From Amaurobius ferox (lineage: Eukaryota; Arthropoda; Arachnida; Araneae; Amaurobiidae): a stretch of DNA of 64,000 nt. Location: the NCBI GenBank assembly GCA_951213105.1, contig OX578144.1:82845015-82909014 (forward strand), written 5' to 3'. The stretch's first letter is position 1. Each line of letters opens with the position of its first letter. The position numbers were made by a program, and so were the translations under genes. The notes beneath the pieces were generated by a model. That model ran no database searches. It was given only the letters and a program-made list of their open reading frames with translations, and was not told the DNA's origin. Below, in pieces: positions 49,907 to 63,300 of the stretch.

Positions 49907-50326
49907 ATGGGACCAGTTAAAAAAGTGGTGAAAAGTTCAATTATAACAAGGAGTTCAAGTTTGAAAGAAGATTCAAAAATATCAAATAAAAATTATAGTA
50001 AATTGGATAGAAATAATAAAAATATGGATATTCCAGTAATGCAGATCCTGCCATTATTTAGTGGGAGTAAGGAGGAAGATATAAATTTCTTTATAAAACA
50101 ATTTGATGAATTAGCGGAGTTAGCAAGTTGGAAGGAAGAGCATAAAGTGGCTATCATTAAAACCAGATTAAAAGATAAGGCTATGCAGTTTTTAATTCAA
50201 AACCCTGAATTACAAAACGAAAAGGAGTTTGATAAAATAAAAATATTACTAATAAATAAATTTTCAAACAGAATAACGATAACGCAAGAACAGGACGCTT
50301 TCAATAAAATAAAACAAAGAATATGA
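49907..50326 (+). CDS. Gag fragment, copy 2
   Basis: Protein identical to copy 1. The internal segment has GACATAGATGATTGTG where copy 1 has GACATTGATGATTATG. Confidence 0.8.
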   Translation: MGPVKKVVKSSIITRSSSLKEDSKISNKNYSKLDRNNKNMDIPVMQILPLFSGSKEEDINFFIKQFDELAELASWKEEHKVAIIKTRLKDKAMQFLIQNPELQNEKEFDKIKILLINKFSNRITITQEQDAFNKIKQRI

Positions 50327-50999
50327 AAAATATGTAAAAAGTTTGTAATTAATGTCATAAATAGAAAGTGATAATTGAGTGTATATGTATATGTTTTAAA
50401 TTGTGGATATAAGTATATTTCAAAAAGTATGTTATGTATTTCTGACATTACATATATGGCAAGTTCAAAAAAAAAAAAAAAAAAAAAGTGAAATAACAAA
50501 GTAATTTATAAATAATATGGTGGTATGGAATTCAACCATAACCAAGAATCGGAAGTTGATAGTTGCACTACTACAATATGTTACAAAATGAAATGATAAC
50601 AAGAAAATGTATAATAATAATAAAGTAATGAATGCTGTTATGTAATGATATGTCGTATGTAAATAATTATGTAAAAGGAGAAATGAAAATTATGCATTGC
50701 AAATAATATATATCAAAATTTACAATTTAATAATAATGTGAATGTTGGTAATCCTCATGTAATTTATGGTACATTATGTCAATTATGAATAATGGACTAA
50801 CTTGACAGGGAACTATCAAGAAACTACAAAGAACTATCAAAGCTATGAGTTGTACGAGGCTAAAAAGTGGAACTCAGCCTTTCTCACGATGGATGAACTT
50901 ATGTGTTTGCGAGGAACCATTGTGAACTTAATTTCTTACCACTGGGGTGAAACTGTGGGAGAGTAACTTTTGGACTTTTTTTTCGCGGGGGGGTGAGAA

Positions 51000-51897
51000 T
51001 GTAATGCCAGAAATGTAAAGTAATAAATATTTGGAAGGATTAAAAAATAATGGAACCAGGAATGCGGGCGGATTATCCCCACGCTAAGCAGATGGGCGAT
51101 AATATACAGGTGGCCCCATATCTTACATACCACGCCCATGTTTACATACCACGCTAAGCCGTTTGGCGGCAACCGAGACGGCGACGCCATGTCTACGGAT
51201 GAGCCCTCAGCTCTACATTTCAGCACGTGGACCGCCGACCGAAAAAGGGATATAAGTGAGAGTTGCTCGAAGTGGGAGTCAGAATTGGTCAAGGCAGGCT
51301 GTTGGAGTTAGACTAGTCAAGAAGAAGCGACGGTAGCAGAGTTAAGAGTTGTGTGTGCGTCTCTGATATAGGAATTCGAAGGAGAGCTCATGGTCATCTG
51401 GTATTGCAAGTGTAAAGTGTGACAAAGCATCGGTGTTACCTAAGTTATATGAAAGAAGATCAGGTACCGTACAATTAAACTATATGAGGATAACCTCTTT
51501 GTCTAAATTTGTGTTTTTAAGGAAAAGCTAATTAATGCATCCCACCACGTGCTCCAACCAAATATCAATTCATCTGGCATTACACCCCCCGAACTACCAT
51601 TGAGATGTATTCCACTATTGTGATATTTATTTAATTTGTAAAACTAAAGAGTGTAAATTGAGTATGTGATAAATAAATGTTTGTTCCTTTACTATTAACC
51701 TTAATTTTTAGTTTGTTAACCTAGTATCCCGTTAAGCACAGAAATAGGTGGGTTTTGCGGCCACCAACGCAATGTACACAGCAGTAAGTTTTAGAACAGA
51801 TTACATGTATAATTAATATACTAATAAATAATTAATTTAATGTAAAATGCATTTTTGACAATATTAATTTTAATCAACAAAATTAATAATCGGCACA
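51000..51897 (+). repeat. LTR 3
   Basis: 898 bp; same ACCTAAGTT variant as LTR 2 and the CCCTCAGCTC form shared with LTRs 1-2. Confidence 0.95.
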
Positions 51898-52161
51898 TTT
51901 GGTGCTCGTGACTTTAGCAGTAACGGGAATAAAATAAGGATTTATGAAATTAATAAAAATAAAAGGAATAATAATAATAAAAAATAAATATTGATAAGGT
52001 TGGACAACTGGTGGCGACATAGATGATTGTGAAAATATTGTGCACAATTCTCATTTCTCCTTATGTTATATGTATGATTATGTAAAGTTTTATCAATGAA
52101 ATGGAAAAAATGGTTCTTCTAAATGAGATCGAAGGTATAATTAGAAAAATGGGATATAGGA

Positions 52162-52581
52162 ATGGGACCAGTTAAAAAAGTGGTGAAAAGTTCAATTATA
52201 ACAAGGAGTTCAAGTTTGAAAGAAGATTCAAAAATAGCAAATAAAAATTATAGTAAATTGGATAGAAATAATAAAAATATGGATATTCCAGTAATGCAGA
52301 TCCTGCCATTATTTAGTGGGAGTAAGGAGGAAGATATAAATTTCTTTATAAAACAATTTGATGAATTAGCGGAGTTAGCAAGTTGGAAGGAAGAGCATAA
52401 AGTGGCTATCATTAAAACCAGATTAAAAGATAAGGCTATGCAGTTTTTAATTCAAAACCCTGAATTACAAAACGAAAAGGAGTTTGATAAAATAAAAATA
52501 TTACTAATAAATAAATTTTCAAACAGAATAACGATAACGCAAGAACAGGACGCTTTCAATAAAATAAAACAAAGAATATGA
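52162..52581 (+). CDS. Gag fragment, copy 3
   Basis: One substitution relative to the others (Ser to Ala, AATAGCAAATAA). From here on, internal segments lack three bases in the TGTAATGATATGTCG run. Confidence 0.8.
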   Translation: MGPVKKVVKSSIITRSSSLKEDSKIANKNYSKLDRNNKNMDIPVMQILPLFSGSKEEDINFFIKQFDELAELASWKEEHKVAIIKTRLKDKAMQFLIQNPELQNEKEFDKIKILLINKFSNRITITQEQDAFNKIKQRI

Positions 52582-53252
52582 AAAATATGTAAAAAGTTTG
52601 TAATTAATGTCATAAATAGAAAGTGATAATTGAGTGTATATGTATATGTTTTAAATTGTGGATATAAGTATATTTCAAAAAGTATGTTATGTATTTCTGA
52701 CATTACATATATGGCAAGTTCAAAAAAAAAAAAATAAAAAAAGTGAAATAACAAAGTAATTTATAAATAATATGGTGGTATGGAATTCAACCATAACCAA
52801 GAATCGGAAGTTGATAGTTGCACTACTACAATATGTTACAAAATGAAATGATAACAAGAAAATGTATAATAATAATAAAGTAATGAATGCTGTTATGTAA
52901 TATGTCGTATGTAAATAATTATGTAAAAGGAGAAATGAAAATTATGCATTGCAAATAATATATATCAAAATTTACAATTTAATAATAATGTGAATGTTGG
53001 TAATCCTCATGTAATTTATGGTACATTATGTCAATTATGAATAATGGACTAACTTGACAGGGAACTATCAAGAAACTACAAAGAACTATCAAAGCTATGA
53101 GTTGTACGAGGCTAAAAAGTGGAACTCAGCCTTTCTCACGATGGATGAACTTATGTGTTTGCGAGGAACCATTGTGAACTTAATTTCTTACCACTGGGGT
53201 GAAACTGTGGGAGAGTAACTTTTGGACTTTTTTTTCGCGGGGGGGGTGAGAA

Positions 53253-54150
53253 TGTAATGCCAGAAATGTAAAGTAATAAATATTTGGAAGGATTAAAAAA
53301 TAATGGAACCAGGAATGCGGGCGGATTATCCCCACGCTAAGCAGATGGGCGATAATATACAGGTGGCCCCATATCTTACATACCACGCCCATGTTTACAT
53401 ACCACGCTAAGCCGTTTGGCGGCAACCGAGACGGCGACGCCATGTCTACGGATGAGCCCTTAGCTCTACATTTCAGCACGTGGACCGCCGACCGAAAAAG
53501 GGATATAAGTGAGAGTTGCTCGAAGTGGGAGTCAGAATTGGTCAAGGCAGGCTGTTGGAGTTAGACTAGTCAAGAAGAAGCGACGGTAGCAGAGTTAAGA
53601 GTTGTGTGTGCGTCTCTGATATAGGAATTCGAAGGAGAGCTCATGGTCATCTGGTATTGCAAGTGTAAAGTGTGACAAAGCATCGGTGTTACCCAAGTTA
53701 TATGAAAGAAGATCAGGTACCGTACAATTAAACTATATGAGGATAACCTCTTTGTCTAAATTTGTATTTTTCAGGAAAAGCTAATTAATGCATCCCACCA
53801 CGTGCTCCAACCAAATATCAATTCATCTGGCATTACACCCCCCGAACTACCATTGAGATGTATTCCACTATTGTGATATTTATTTAATTTGTAAAACTAA
53901 AGAGTGTAAATTGAGTATGTGATAAATAAATGTTTGTTCCTTTACTATTAACCTTAATTTTTAGTTTGTTAACCTAGTATCCCGTTAAGCACAGAAATAG
54001 GTGGGTTTTGCGGCCACCAACGCAATGTACACAGCAGTAAGTTTTAGAACAGATTACATGTATAATTAATATACTAATAAATAATTAATTTAATGTAAAA
54101 TGCATTTTTGACAATATTAATTTTAATCAACAAAATTAATAATCGGCACA
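53253..54150 (+). repeat. LTR 4
   Basis: 898 bp; private GTATTTTTCAGG. First LTR with CCCTTAGCTC. Confidence 0.95.
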
Positions 54151-54414
54151 TTTGGTGCTCGTGACTTTAGCAGTAACGGGAATAAAATAAGGATTTATGA
54201 AATTAATAAAAATAAAAGGAATAATAATAATAAAAAATAAATATTGATAAGGTTGGACAACTGGTGGCGACATAGATGATTGTGAAAATATTGTGCACAA
54301 TTCTCATTTCTCCTTATGTTATATGTATGATTATGTAAAGTTTTATCAATGAAATGGAAAAAATGGTTCTTCTAAATGAGATCGAAGGTATAATTAGAAA
54401 AATGGGATATAGGA

Positions 54415-54834
54415 ATGGGACCAGTTAAAAAAGTGGTGAAAAGTTCAATTATAACAAGGAGTTCAAGTTTGAAAGAAGATTCAAAAATATCAAATAAAAA
54501 TTATAGTAAATTGGATAGAAATAATAAAAATATGGATATTCCAGTAATGCAGATCCTGCCATTATTTAGTGGGAGTAAGGAGGAAGATATAAATTTCTTT
54601 ATAAAACAATTTGATGAATTAGCGGAGTTAGCAAGTTGGAAGGAAGAGCATAAAGTGGCTATCATTAAAACCAGATTAAAAGATAAGGCTATGCAGTTTT
54701 TAATTCAAAACCCTGAATTACAAAACGAAAAGGAGTTTGATAAAATAAAAATATTACTAATAAATAAATTTTCAAACAGAATAACGATAACGCAAGAACA
54801 GGACGCTTTCAATAAAATAAAACAAAGAATATGA
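54415..54834 (+). CDS. Gag fragment, copy 4
   Basis: Protein identical to copy 1. Confidence 0.8.
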   Translation: MGPVKKVVKSSIITRSSSLKEDSKISNKNYSKLDRNNKNMDIPVMQILPLFSGSKEEDINFFIKQFDELAELASWKEEHKVAIIKTRLKDKAMQFLIQNPELQNEKEFDKIKILLINKFSNRITITQEQDAFNKIKQRI

Positions 54835-55504
54835 AAAATATGTAAAAAGTTTGTAATTAATGTCATAAATAGAAAGTGATAATTGAGTGTATATGTATAT
54901 GTTTTAAATTGTGGATATAAGTATATTTCAAAAAGTATGTTATGTATTTCTGACATTACATATATGGCAAGTTCAAAAAAAAAAAAAAAAAAAAAGTGAA
55001 ATAACAAAGTAATTTATAAATAATATGGTGGTATGGAATTCAACCATAACCAAGAATCGGAAGTTGATAGTTGCACTACTACAATATGTTACAAAATGAA
55101 ATGATAACAAGAAAATGTATAATAATAATAAAGTAATGAATGCTGTTATGTAATATGTCGTATGTAAATAATTATGTAAAAGGAGAAATGAAAATTATGC
55201 ATTGCAAATAATATATATCAAAATTTACAATTTAATAATAATGTGAATGTTGGTAATCCTCATGTAATTTATGGTACATTATGTCAATTATGAATAATGG
55301 ACTAACTTGACAGGGAACTATCAAGAAACTACAAAGAACTATCAAAGCTATGAGTTGTACGAGGCTAAAAAGTGGAACTCAGCCTTTCTCACGATGGATG
55401 AACTTATGTGTTTGCGAGGAACCATTGTGAACTTAATTTCTTACCACTGGGGTGAAACTGTGGGAGAGTAACTTTTGGACTTTTTTTTCGCGGGGGGGTG
55501 AGAA

Positions 55505-56402
55505 TGTAATGCCAGAAATGTAAAGTAATAAATATTTGGAAGGATTAAAAAATAATGGAACCAGGAATGCGGGCGGATTATCCCCACGCTAAGCAGATGG
55601 GCGATAATATACAGGTGGCCCCATATCTTACATACCACGCCCATGTTTACATACCACGCTAAGCCGTTTGGCGGCAACCGAGACGGCGACGCCAAGTCTA
55701 CGGATGAGCCCTTAGCTCTACATTTCAGCACGTGGACCGCCGACCGAAAAAGGGATATAAGTGAGAGTTGCTCGAAGTGGGAGTCAGAATTGGTCAAGGC
55801 AGGCTGTTGGAGTTAGACTAGTCAAGAAGAAGCGACGGTAGCAGAGTTAAGAGTTGTGTGTGCGTCTCTGATATAGGAATTCGAAGGAGAGCTCATGGTC
55901 ATCTGGTATTGCAAGTGTAAAGTGTGACAAAGCATCGGTGTTACCCAAGTTATATGAAAGAAGATCAGGTACCGTACAATTAAACTATATGAGGATAACC
56001 TCTTTGTCTAAATTTGTGTTTTTAAGGAAAAGCTAATTAATGCATCCCACCACGTGCTCCAACCAAATATCAATTCATCTGGCATTACACCCCCCGAACT
56101 ACCATTGAGATGTATTCCACTATTGTGATATTTATTTAATTTGTAAAACTAAAGAGTGTAAATTGAGTATGTGATAAATAAATGTTTGTTCCTTTACTAT
56201 TAACCTTAATTTTTAGTTTGTTAACCTAGTATCCCGTTAAGCACAGAAATAGGTGGGTTTTGCGGCCACCAACGCAATGTACACAGCAGTAAGTTTTAGA
56301 ACAGATTACATGTATAATTAATATACTAATAAATAATTAATTTAATGTAAAATGCATTTTTGACAATATTAATTTTAATCAACAAAATTAATAATCGGCA
56401 CA
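55505..56402 (+). repeat. LTR 5
   Basis: 898 bp; first LTR with GCCAAGTCTA (GCCATGTCTA in LTRs 1-4). Confidence 0.95.
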
Positions 56403-56666
56403 TTTGGTGCTCGTGACTTTAGCAGTAACGGGAATAAAATAAGGATTTATGAAATTAATAAAAATAAAAGGAATAATAATAATAAAAAATAAATATTGAT
56501 AAGGTTGGACAACTGGTGGCGACATAGATGATTGTGAAAATATTGTGCACAATTCTCATTTCTCCTTATGTTATATGTATGATTATGTAAAGTTTTATCA
56601 ATGAAATGGAAAAAATGGTTCTTCTAAATGAGATCGAAGGTATAATTAGAAAAATGGGATATAGGA

Positions 56667-57086
56667 ATGGGACCAGTTAAAAAAGTGGTGAAAAGTTCAA
56701 TTATAACAAGGAGTTCAAGTTTGAAAGAAGATTCAAAAATATCAAATAAAAATTATAGTAAATTGGATAGAAATAATAAAAATATGGATATTCCAGTAAT
56801 GCAGATCCTGCCATTATTTAGTGGGAGTAAGGAGGAAGATATAAATTTCTTTATAAAACAATTTGATGAATTAGCGGAGTTAGCAAGTTGGAAGGAAGAG
56901 CATAAAGTGGCTATCATTAAAACCAGATTAAAAGATAAGGCTATGCAGTTTTTAATTCAAAACCCTGAATTACAAAACGAAAAGGAGTTTGATAAAATAA
57001 AAATATTACTAATAAATAAATTTTCAAACAGAATAACGATAACGCAAGAACAGGACGCTTTCAATAAAATAAAACAAAGAATATGA
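56667..57086 (+). CDS. Gag fragment, copy 5
   Basis: Protein identical to copy 1. Confidence 0.8.
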   Translation: MGPVKKVVKSSIITRSSSLKEDSKISNKNYSKLDRNNKNMDIPVMQILPLFSGSKEEDINFFIKQFDELAELASWKEEHKVAIIKTRLKDKAMQFLIQNPELQNEKEFDKIKILLINKFSNRITITQEQDAFNKIKQRI

Positions 57087-57755
57087 AAAATATGTAAAAA
57101 GTTTGTAATTAATGTCATAAATAGAAAGTGATAATTGAGTGTATATGTATATGTTTTAAATTGTGGATATAAGTATATTTCAAAAAGTATGTTATGTATT
57201 TCTGACATTACATATATGGCAAGTTCAAAAAAAAAAAAAAAAAAAAGTGAAATAACAAAGTAATTTATAAATAATATGGTGGTATGGAATTCAACCATAA
57301 CCAAGAATCGGAAGTTGATAGTTGCACTACTACAATATGTTACAAAATGAAATGATAACAAGAAAATGTATAATAATAATAAAGTAATGAATGCTGTTAT
57401 GTAATATGTCGTATGTAAATAATTATGTAAAAGGAGAAATGAAAATTATGCATTGCAAATAATATATATCAAAATTTACAATTTAATAATAATGTGAATG
57501 TTGGTAATCCTCATGTAATTTATGGTACATTATGTCAATTATGAATAATGGACTAACTTGACAGGGAACTATCAAGAAACTACAAAGAACTATCAAAGCT
57601 ATGAGTTGTACGAGGCTAAAAAGTGGAACTCAGCCTTTCTCACGATGGATGAACTTATGTGTTTGCGAGGAACCATTGTGAACTTAATTTCTTACCACTG
57701 GGGTGAAACTGTGGGAGAGTAACTTTTGGACTTTTTTTTCGCGGGGGGGTGAGAA

Positions 57756-58653
57756 TGTAATGCCAGAAATGTAAAGTAATAAATATTTGGAAGGATTAAA
57801 AAATAATGGAACCAGGAATGCGGGCGGATTATCCCCACGCTAAGCAGATGGGCGATAATATACATGTGGCCCCATATCTTACATACCACGCCCATGTTTA
57901 CATACCACGCTAAGCCGTTTGGCGGCAACCGAGACGGCGACGCCAAGTCTACGGATGAGCCCTTAGCTCTACATTTCAGCACGTGGACCGCCGACCGAAA
58001 AAGGGATATAAGTGAGAGTTGCTCGAAGTGGGAGTCAGAATTGGTCAAGGCAGGCTGTTGGAGTTAGACTAGTCAAGAAGAAGCGACGGTAGCAGAGTTA
58101 AGAGTTGTGTGTGCGTCTCTGATATAGGAATTCGAAGGAGAGCTCATGGTCATCTGGTATTGCAAGTGTAAAGTGTGACAAAGCATCGGTGTTACCCAAG
58201 TTATATGAAAGAAGATCAGGTACCGTACAATTAAACTATATGAGGATAACCTCTTTGTCTAAATTTGTGTTTTTAAGGAAAAGCTAATTAATGCATCCCA
58301 CCACGTGCTCCAACCAAATATCAATTCATCTGGCATTACACCCCCCGAACTACCATTGAGATGTATTCCACTATTGTGATATTTATTTAATTTGTAAAAC
58401 TAAAGAGTGTAAATTGAGTATGTGATAAATAAATGTTTGTTCCTTTACTATTAACCTTAATTTTTAGTTTGTTAACCTAGTATCCCGTTAAGCACAGAAA
58501 TAGGTGGGTTTTGCGGCCACCAACGCAATGTACACAGCAGTAAGTTTTAGAACAGATTACATGTATAATTAATATACTAATAAATAATTAATTTAATGTA
58601 AAATGCATTTTTGACAATATTAATTTTAATCAACAAAATTAATAATCGGCACA
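57756..58653 (+). repeat. LTR 6
   Basis: 898 bp; private ATACATGTGG for ATACAGGTGG. Confidence 0.95.
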
Positions 58654-58917
58654 TTTGGTGCTCGTGACTTTAGCAGTAACGGGAATAAAATAAGGATTTA
58701 TGAAATTAATAAAAATAAAAGGAATAATAATAATAAAAAATAAATATTGATAAGGTTGGACAACTGGTGGCGACATAGATGATTGTGAAAATATTGTGCA
58801 CAATTCTCATTTCTCCTTATGTTATATGTATGATTATGTAAAGTTTTATCAATGAAATGGAAAAAATGGTTCTTCTAAATGAGATCGAAGGTATAATTAG
58901 AAAAATGGGATATAGGA

Positions 58918-59337
58918 ATGGGACCAGTTAAAAAAGTGGTGAAAAGTTCAATTATAACAAGGAGTTCAAGTTTGAAAGAAGATTCAAAAATATCAAATAA
59001 AAATTATAGTAAATTGGATAGAAATAATAAAAATATGGATATTCCAGTAATGCAGATCCTGCCATTATTTAGTGGGAGTAAGGAGGAAGATATAAATTTC
59101 TTTATAAAACAATTTGATGAATTAGCGGAGTTAGCAAGTTGGAAGGAAGAGCATAAAGTGGCTATCATTAAAACCAGATTAAAAGATAAGGCTATGCAGT
59201 TTTTAATTCAAAACCCTGAATTACAAAACGAAAAGGAGTTTGATAAAATAAAAATATTACTAATAAATAAATTTTCAAACAGAATAACGATAACGCAAGA
59301 ACAGGACGCTTTCAATAAAATAAAACAAAGAATATGA
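58918..59337 (+). CDS. Gag fragment, copy 6
   Basis: Protein identical to copy 1. The following A-run is interrupted by T, as in internal segment 3. Confidence 0.8.
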   Translation: MGPVKKVVKSSIITRSSSLKEDSKISNKNYSKLDRNNKNMDIPVMQILPLFSGSKEEDINFFIKQFDELAELASWKEEHKVAIIKTRLKDKAMQFLIQNPELQNEKEFDKIKILLINKFSNRITITQEQDAFNKIKQRI

Positions 59338-60006
59338 AAAATATGTAAAAAGTTTGTAATTAATGTCATAAATAGAAAGTGATAATTGAGTGTATATGTA
59401 TATGTTTTAAATTGTGGATATAAGTATATTTCAAAAAGTATGTTATGTATTTCTGACATTACATATATGGCAAGTTCAAAAAAAAAAAATAAAAAAAGTG
59501 AAATAACAAAGTAATTTATAAATAATATGGTGGTATGGAATTCAACCATAACCAAGAATCGGAAGTTGATAGTTGCACTACTACAATATGTTACAAAATG
59601 AAATGATAACAAGAAAATGTATAATAATAATAAAGTAATGAATGCTGTTATGTAATATGTCGTATGTAAATAATTATGTAAAAGGAGAAATGAAAATTAT
59701 GCATTGCAAATAATATATATCAAAATTTACAATTTAATAATAATGTGAATGTTGGTAATCCTCATGTAATTTATGGTACATTATGTCAATTATGAATAAT
59801 GGACTAACTTGACAGGGAACTATCAAGAAACTACAAAGAACTATCAAAGCTATGAGTTGTACGAGGCTAAAAAGTGGAACTCAGCCTTTCTCACGATGGA
59901 TGAACTTATGTGTTTGCGAGGAACCATTGTGAACTTAATTTCTTACCACTGGGGTGAAACTGTGGGAGAGTAACTTTTGGACTTTTTTTTCGCGGGGGGG
60001 TGAGAA

Positions 60007-60904
60007 TGTAATGCCAGAAATGTAAAGTAATAAATATTTGGAAGGATTAAAAAATAATGGAACCAGGAATGCGGGCGGATTATCCCCACGCTAAGCAGAT
60101 GGGCGATAATATACAGGTGGCCCCATATCTTACATACCACGCCCATGTTTACATACCACGCTAAGCCGTTTGGCGGCAACCGAGACGGCGACGCCAAGTC
60201 TACGGATGAGCCCTTAGCTCTACATTTCAGCACGTGGACCGCCGACCGAAAAAGGGATATAAGTGAGAGTTGCTCGAAGTGGGAGTCAGAATTGGTCAAG
60301 GCAGGCTGTTGGAGTTAGACTAGTCAAGAAGAAGCGACGGTAGCAGAGTTAAGAGTTGTGTGTGCGTCTCTGATATAGGAATTCGAAGGAGAGCTCATGG
60401 TCATCTGGTATTGCAAGTGTAAAGTGTGACAAAGCATCGGTGTTACCCAAGTTATATGAAAGAAGATCAGGTACCGTACAATTAAACTATATGAGGATAA
60501 CCTCTTTGTCTAAATTTGTGTTTTTAAGGAAAAGCTAATTAATGCATCCCACCACGTGCTCCAACCAAATAGCAATTCATCTGGCATTACACCCCCCGAA
60601 CTACCATTGAGATGTATTCCACTATTGTGATATTTATTTAATTTGTAAAACTAAAGAGTGTAAATTGAGTATGTGATAAATAAATGTTTGTTCCTTTACT
60701 ATTAACCTTAATTTTTAGTTTGTTAACCTAGTATCCCGTTAAGCACAGAAATAGGTGGGTTTTGCGGCCACCAACGCAATGTACACAGCAGTAAGTTTTA
60801 GAACAGATTACATGTATAATTAATATACTAATAAATAATTAATTTAATGTAAAATGCATTTTTGACAATATTAATTTTAATCAACAAAATTAATAATCGG
60901 CACA
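60007..60904 (+). repeat. LTR 7 (outermost right)
   Basis: 898 bp; private AAATAGCAATTC. It ends in CACA directly against GGAGT. Confidence 0.95.
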
Positions 60905-60909
60905 GGAGT
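60905..60909. repeat. Target duplication GGAGT, right of LTR array
   Basis: Exact copy of 46486-46490. Confidence 0.85.
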
Positions 60910-61329
60910 CAATAAAACTTTTACCAGGAGGGAGCAACTCAAGGACAAAACATACATTATTGACAAAAATAATACATATGTTTAGGATTTTTTTTAGTTT
61001 AAACATATTTAGTTCGATGTCCTCATTTGTGATAATCACGTCCTAACTCAAGGGACATCTGCATACTGTGGGCAGTGGCGTAAATAGTATTACGAGCGGT
61101 TAAGTTATGGTTTATGTCACAAGAAACATATAGAGATCCAGACCGAGCTGGACTATTTTCGACACGCAGAACAAAACAATCTTTTCCTTAAAAATGTTAT
61201 TTAAAAGTAAATGTATTTTACTGTTATATTAACAATTATCGTATTAAGTATTTTAAGCCTAATTACACTGATTTTTATGATAAATACATATGTATTTAGC
61301 ACAAAATATGCATTATGTTTAATATGAAC
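60910..61329. other. No gene recognised
   Basis: Spacer between the LTR array and R1 copy 6; AT-rich, no motif. Confidence 0.4.
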
Positions 61330-62287
61330 AAGTAATATCAATCATGCATAAAGCATTAATTATGAAACATTTTCTAACTGAAATGCAATTTTATTTGAAC
61401 ATCTCTAAAATGTGATATATTCAGCGGTGATATTTTTTAAATTATCACAGTATTACAGTAATTTATTATACATGAAAACTTAAAACTTCATCGAAATATA
61501 AATCGTCTGCCTCAAGATATAATATTAATGAATATTTCATTCATGTCACTGTATATTTCAGATTCCAGAGTTAAATATTTTACATGAAAAAAATTCGGCA
61601 ATTCTTATACAACTCATCTTATAATCTCTTGAGTTGTTTACGTTATGCATAATTAAAAATTAGGCTTCGTTGTAAAAATAATTAAAGTTTAGTGTTCATT
61701 TAAAATAAAAAATATTGTAATTGCTTTGGCACAGAATTTAGATAGACAAATAACACGCAAAAATAAAGTGGTTTTATGATGGATGCAACACTAAATATGG
61801 ATTTAAAAGATCCTTAAATATCACGATATTTACACACGGGAAAAAAATGGATGCCATATTTTATTTTTCAATGAGTCACATGATCTCTTCATATATCAAA
61901 GGTAATTACTATTTTAATTTTTATTTAAAAAGCTACCTAACATATTTTGTTGAATTTCTTATTCACATTTTTAGTGATAATTTGAATATTTCCTAAAATT
62001 TTCGAAACAATTTGAGAATTTTAACTCAGCTTAAAAATATTTGAACAATTCAGCTCCATAGAGTTCAATGTATTTCATCTTTTCAACCCGGGTTAAATCC
62101 GAAACTAATTGGGTGATATTATTCATTTTCATTGCTATATGTTCCACAGATCTCCTCAGCAACATACTAAAATTTCATTTCGATAAAGTCATTTTTAAGG
62201 CAGTTATTTATAAGGCAGTTTCGCGCGAACGGACAGACGGAATGACCAAAGTCATAATTACTTTTAAACTATGTTGCAAAGTGTTAA
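61330..62287 (+). repeat. Repeat family R1, copy 6
   Basis: Runs from AACAAGTAATATCAATCATG...GAAACATTTTCTAAC to AAAGTCATAATTACTTTTAA and TTGCAAAGTGTT. Contains the TTCAACCCGGGTTAAATCC landmark. Confidence 0.75.
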
Positions 62288-62419
62288 TAAAAATGTTTAT
62301 CAAAGTTTAAAAATCACAGGATTTTATTGAGCGAGAGGCGTGAGTCAGAACATAACCAAACGAACACGACTGCGTTTAACAGTGGATTTATTTTGCCCAT
62401 TTCAAAACTGGGAATAGCA

Positions 62420-63300
62420 CAACGTTTAGAATTCGAATTCGTGTTTTCGACGGGAAAACACGTTTCAAGCATCCCTGAACACGAAGCAGAATATTTTGAG
62501 GTTATGTCTGTGTGTGTGTGTCAGTGAGTCTATGGAGACGATATTTTGCGAAGGAATGAAGCGATTCGAATAAAATTTGGTACAACATCATAATCAGTAA
62601 ATATTGGAATCCTATTGTTTTTGCACGGAATCTAATGTTCTGAACTCACCTAAATTTTGAAATGTAATTTTGAAAAAAAATCATCAATAAATTAAAACTG
62701 TCAATATAGTAACGTAAATAGTCATTTCTTATTTAATTTTTCATTAGAAAACGATTGACATAAACTTTAGAAAACTAGCATGAACCGTTCTCGAGATATT
62801 GCATATTTTTCAAATAAATTTATCAAAATGTCCTATAAAATGCATAAAAAGTTATTAACTATTGTGAAGTTTATTCACTTTTCTTATGTAATATTATGCG
62901 ATAAATTTATTGTCATCATTCTGTTAGATCTAGCCATTTCCATTCTAGCTAGTTCCATTCACGAGAGAAGACACTTTGGGTAATAGCATTCTAATCTGAA
63001 GTCTTTAGTCGTTTTTCTACTATAAAAATAACCTATTTCTGCATTCTCAGTGTTTGGAGAAACTTTAGTGACGAATTTGGCTGCATATAGCCAACTTGGT
63101 GAGATTTTTTAAATGTTGCCAAATTGACGAAAATATGGCCATATTGATAAAAATGTCACCTAATTGATAAAATTACTCTAAATCAATGAAAATGAAGACT
63201 AATTGATGAAACTTCAATACCTTGGAACAAATATAAGAATCTATTATAAGAGAAAATAATTTGAGTAATAGTTTTGTATTTGGACGTCATTGGTCTTTTA
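62420..63300 (+). repeat. Repeat family R3, copy 3
   Basis: Shares GAATTCGAATTCGTG, ACGTTTCAAGCATCCC, TTTTGAGGTTATGTCTGTGT, AATTTGGTACAACATCATAA, TTTTCATTAGAAAACGATTG and ATTATGCGATAAATTT with copies 1 and 2. Confidence 0.7.

Larger units (their letters stand above)
46491..60904 (+). mobile_element. Tandem LTR-retrotransposon array: 7 LTRs and 6 internal segments
   Basis: LTR and internal segments alternate head to tail seven and six times, with start-to-start spacings of 2254, 2255, 2253, 2252, 2251 and 2251 bp. All seven LTRs are 898 bp, TGTAATGCC...CGGCACA. The array begins and ends exactly at LTR boundaries and is flanked by a single 5-bp duplication. Each internal segment has a primer-binding-like TGGTGCTCGTGAC two bases after the LTR, a Gag fragment and a purine tract (GGGGGGGTGAGAA) before the next LTR. 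There is no pol. It is a non-autonomous Gypsy-like element expanded by unequal exchange between LTRs. Confidence 0.95.
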
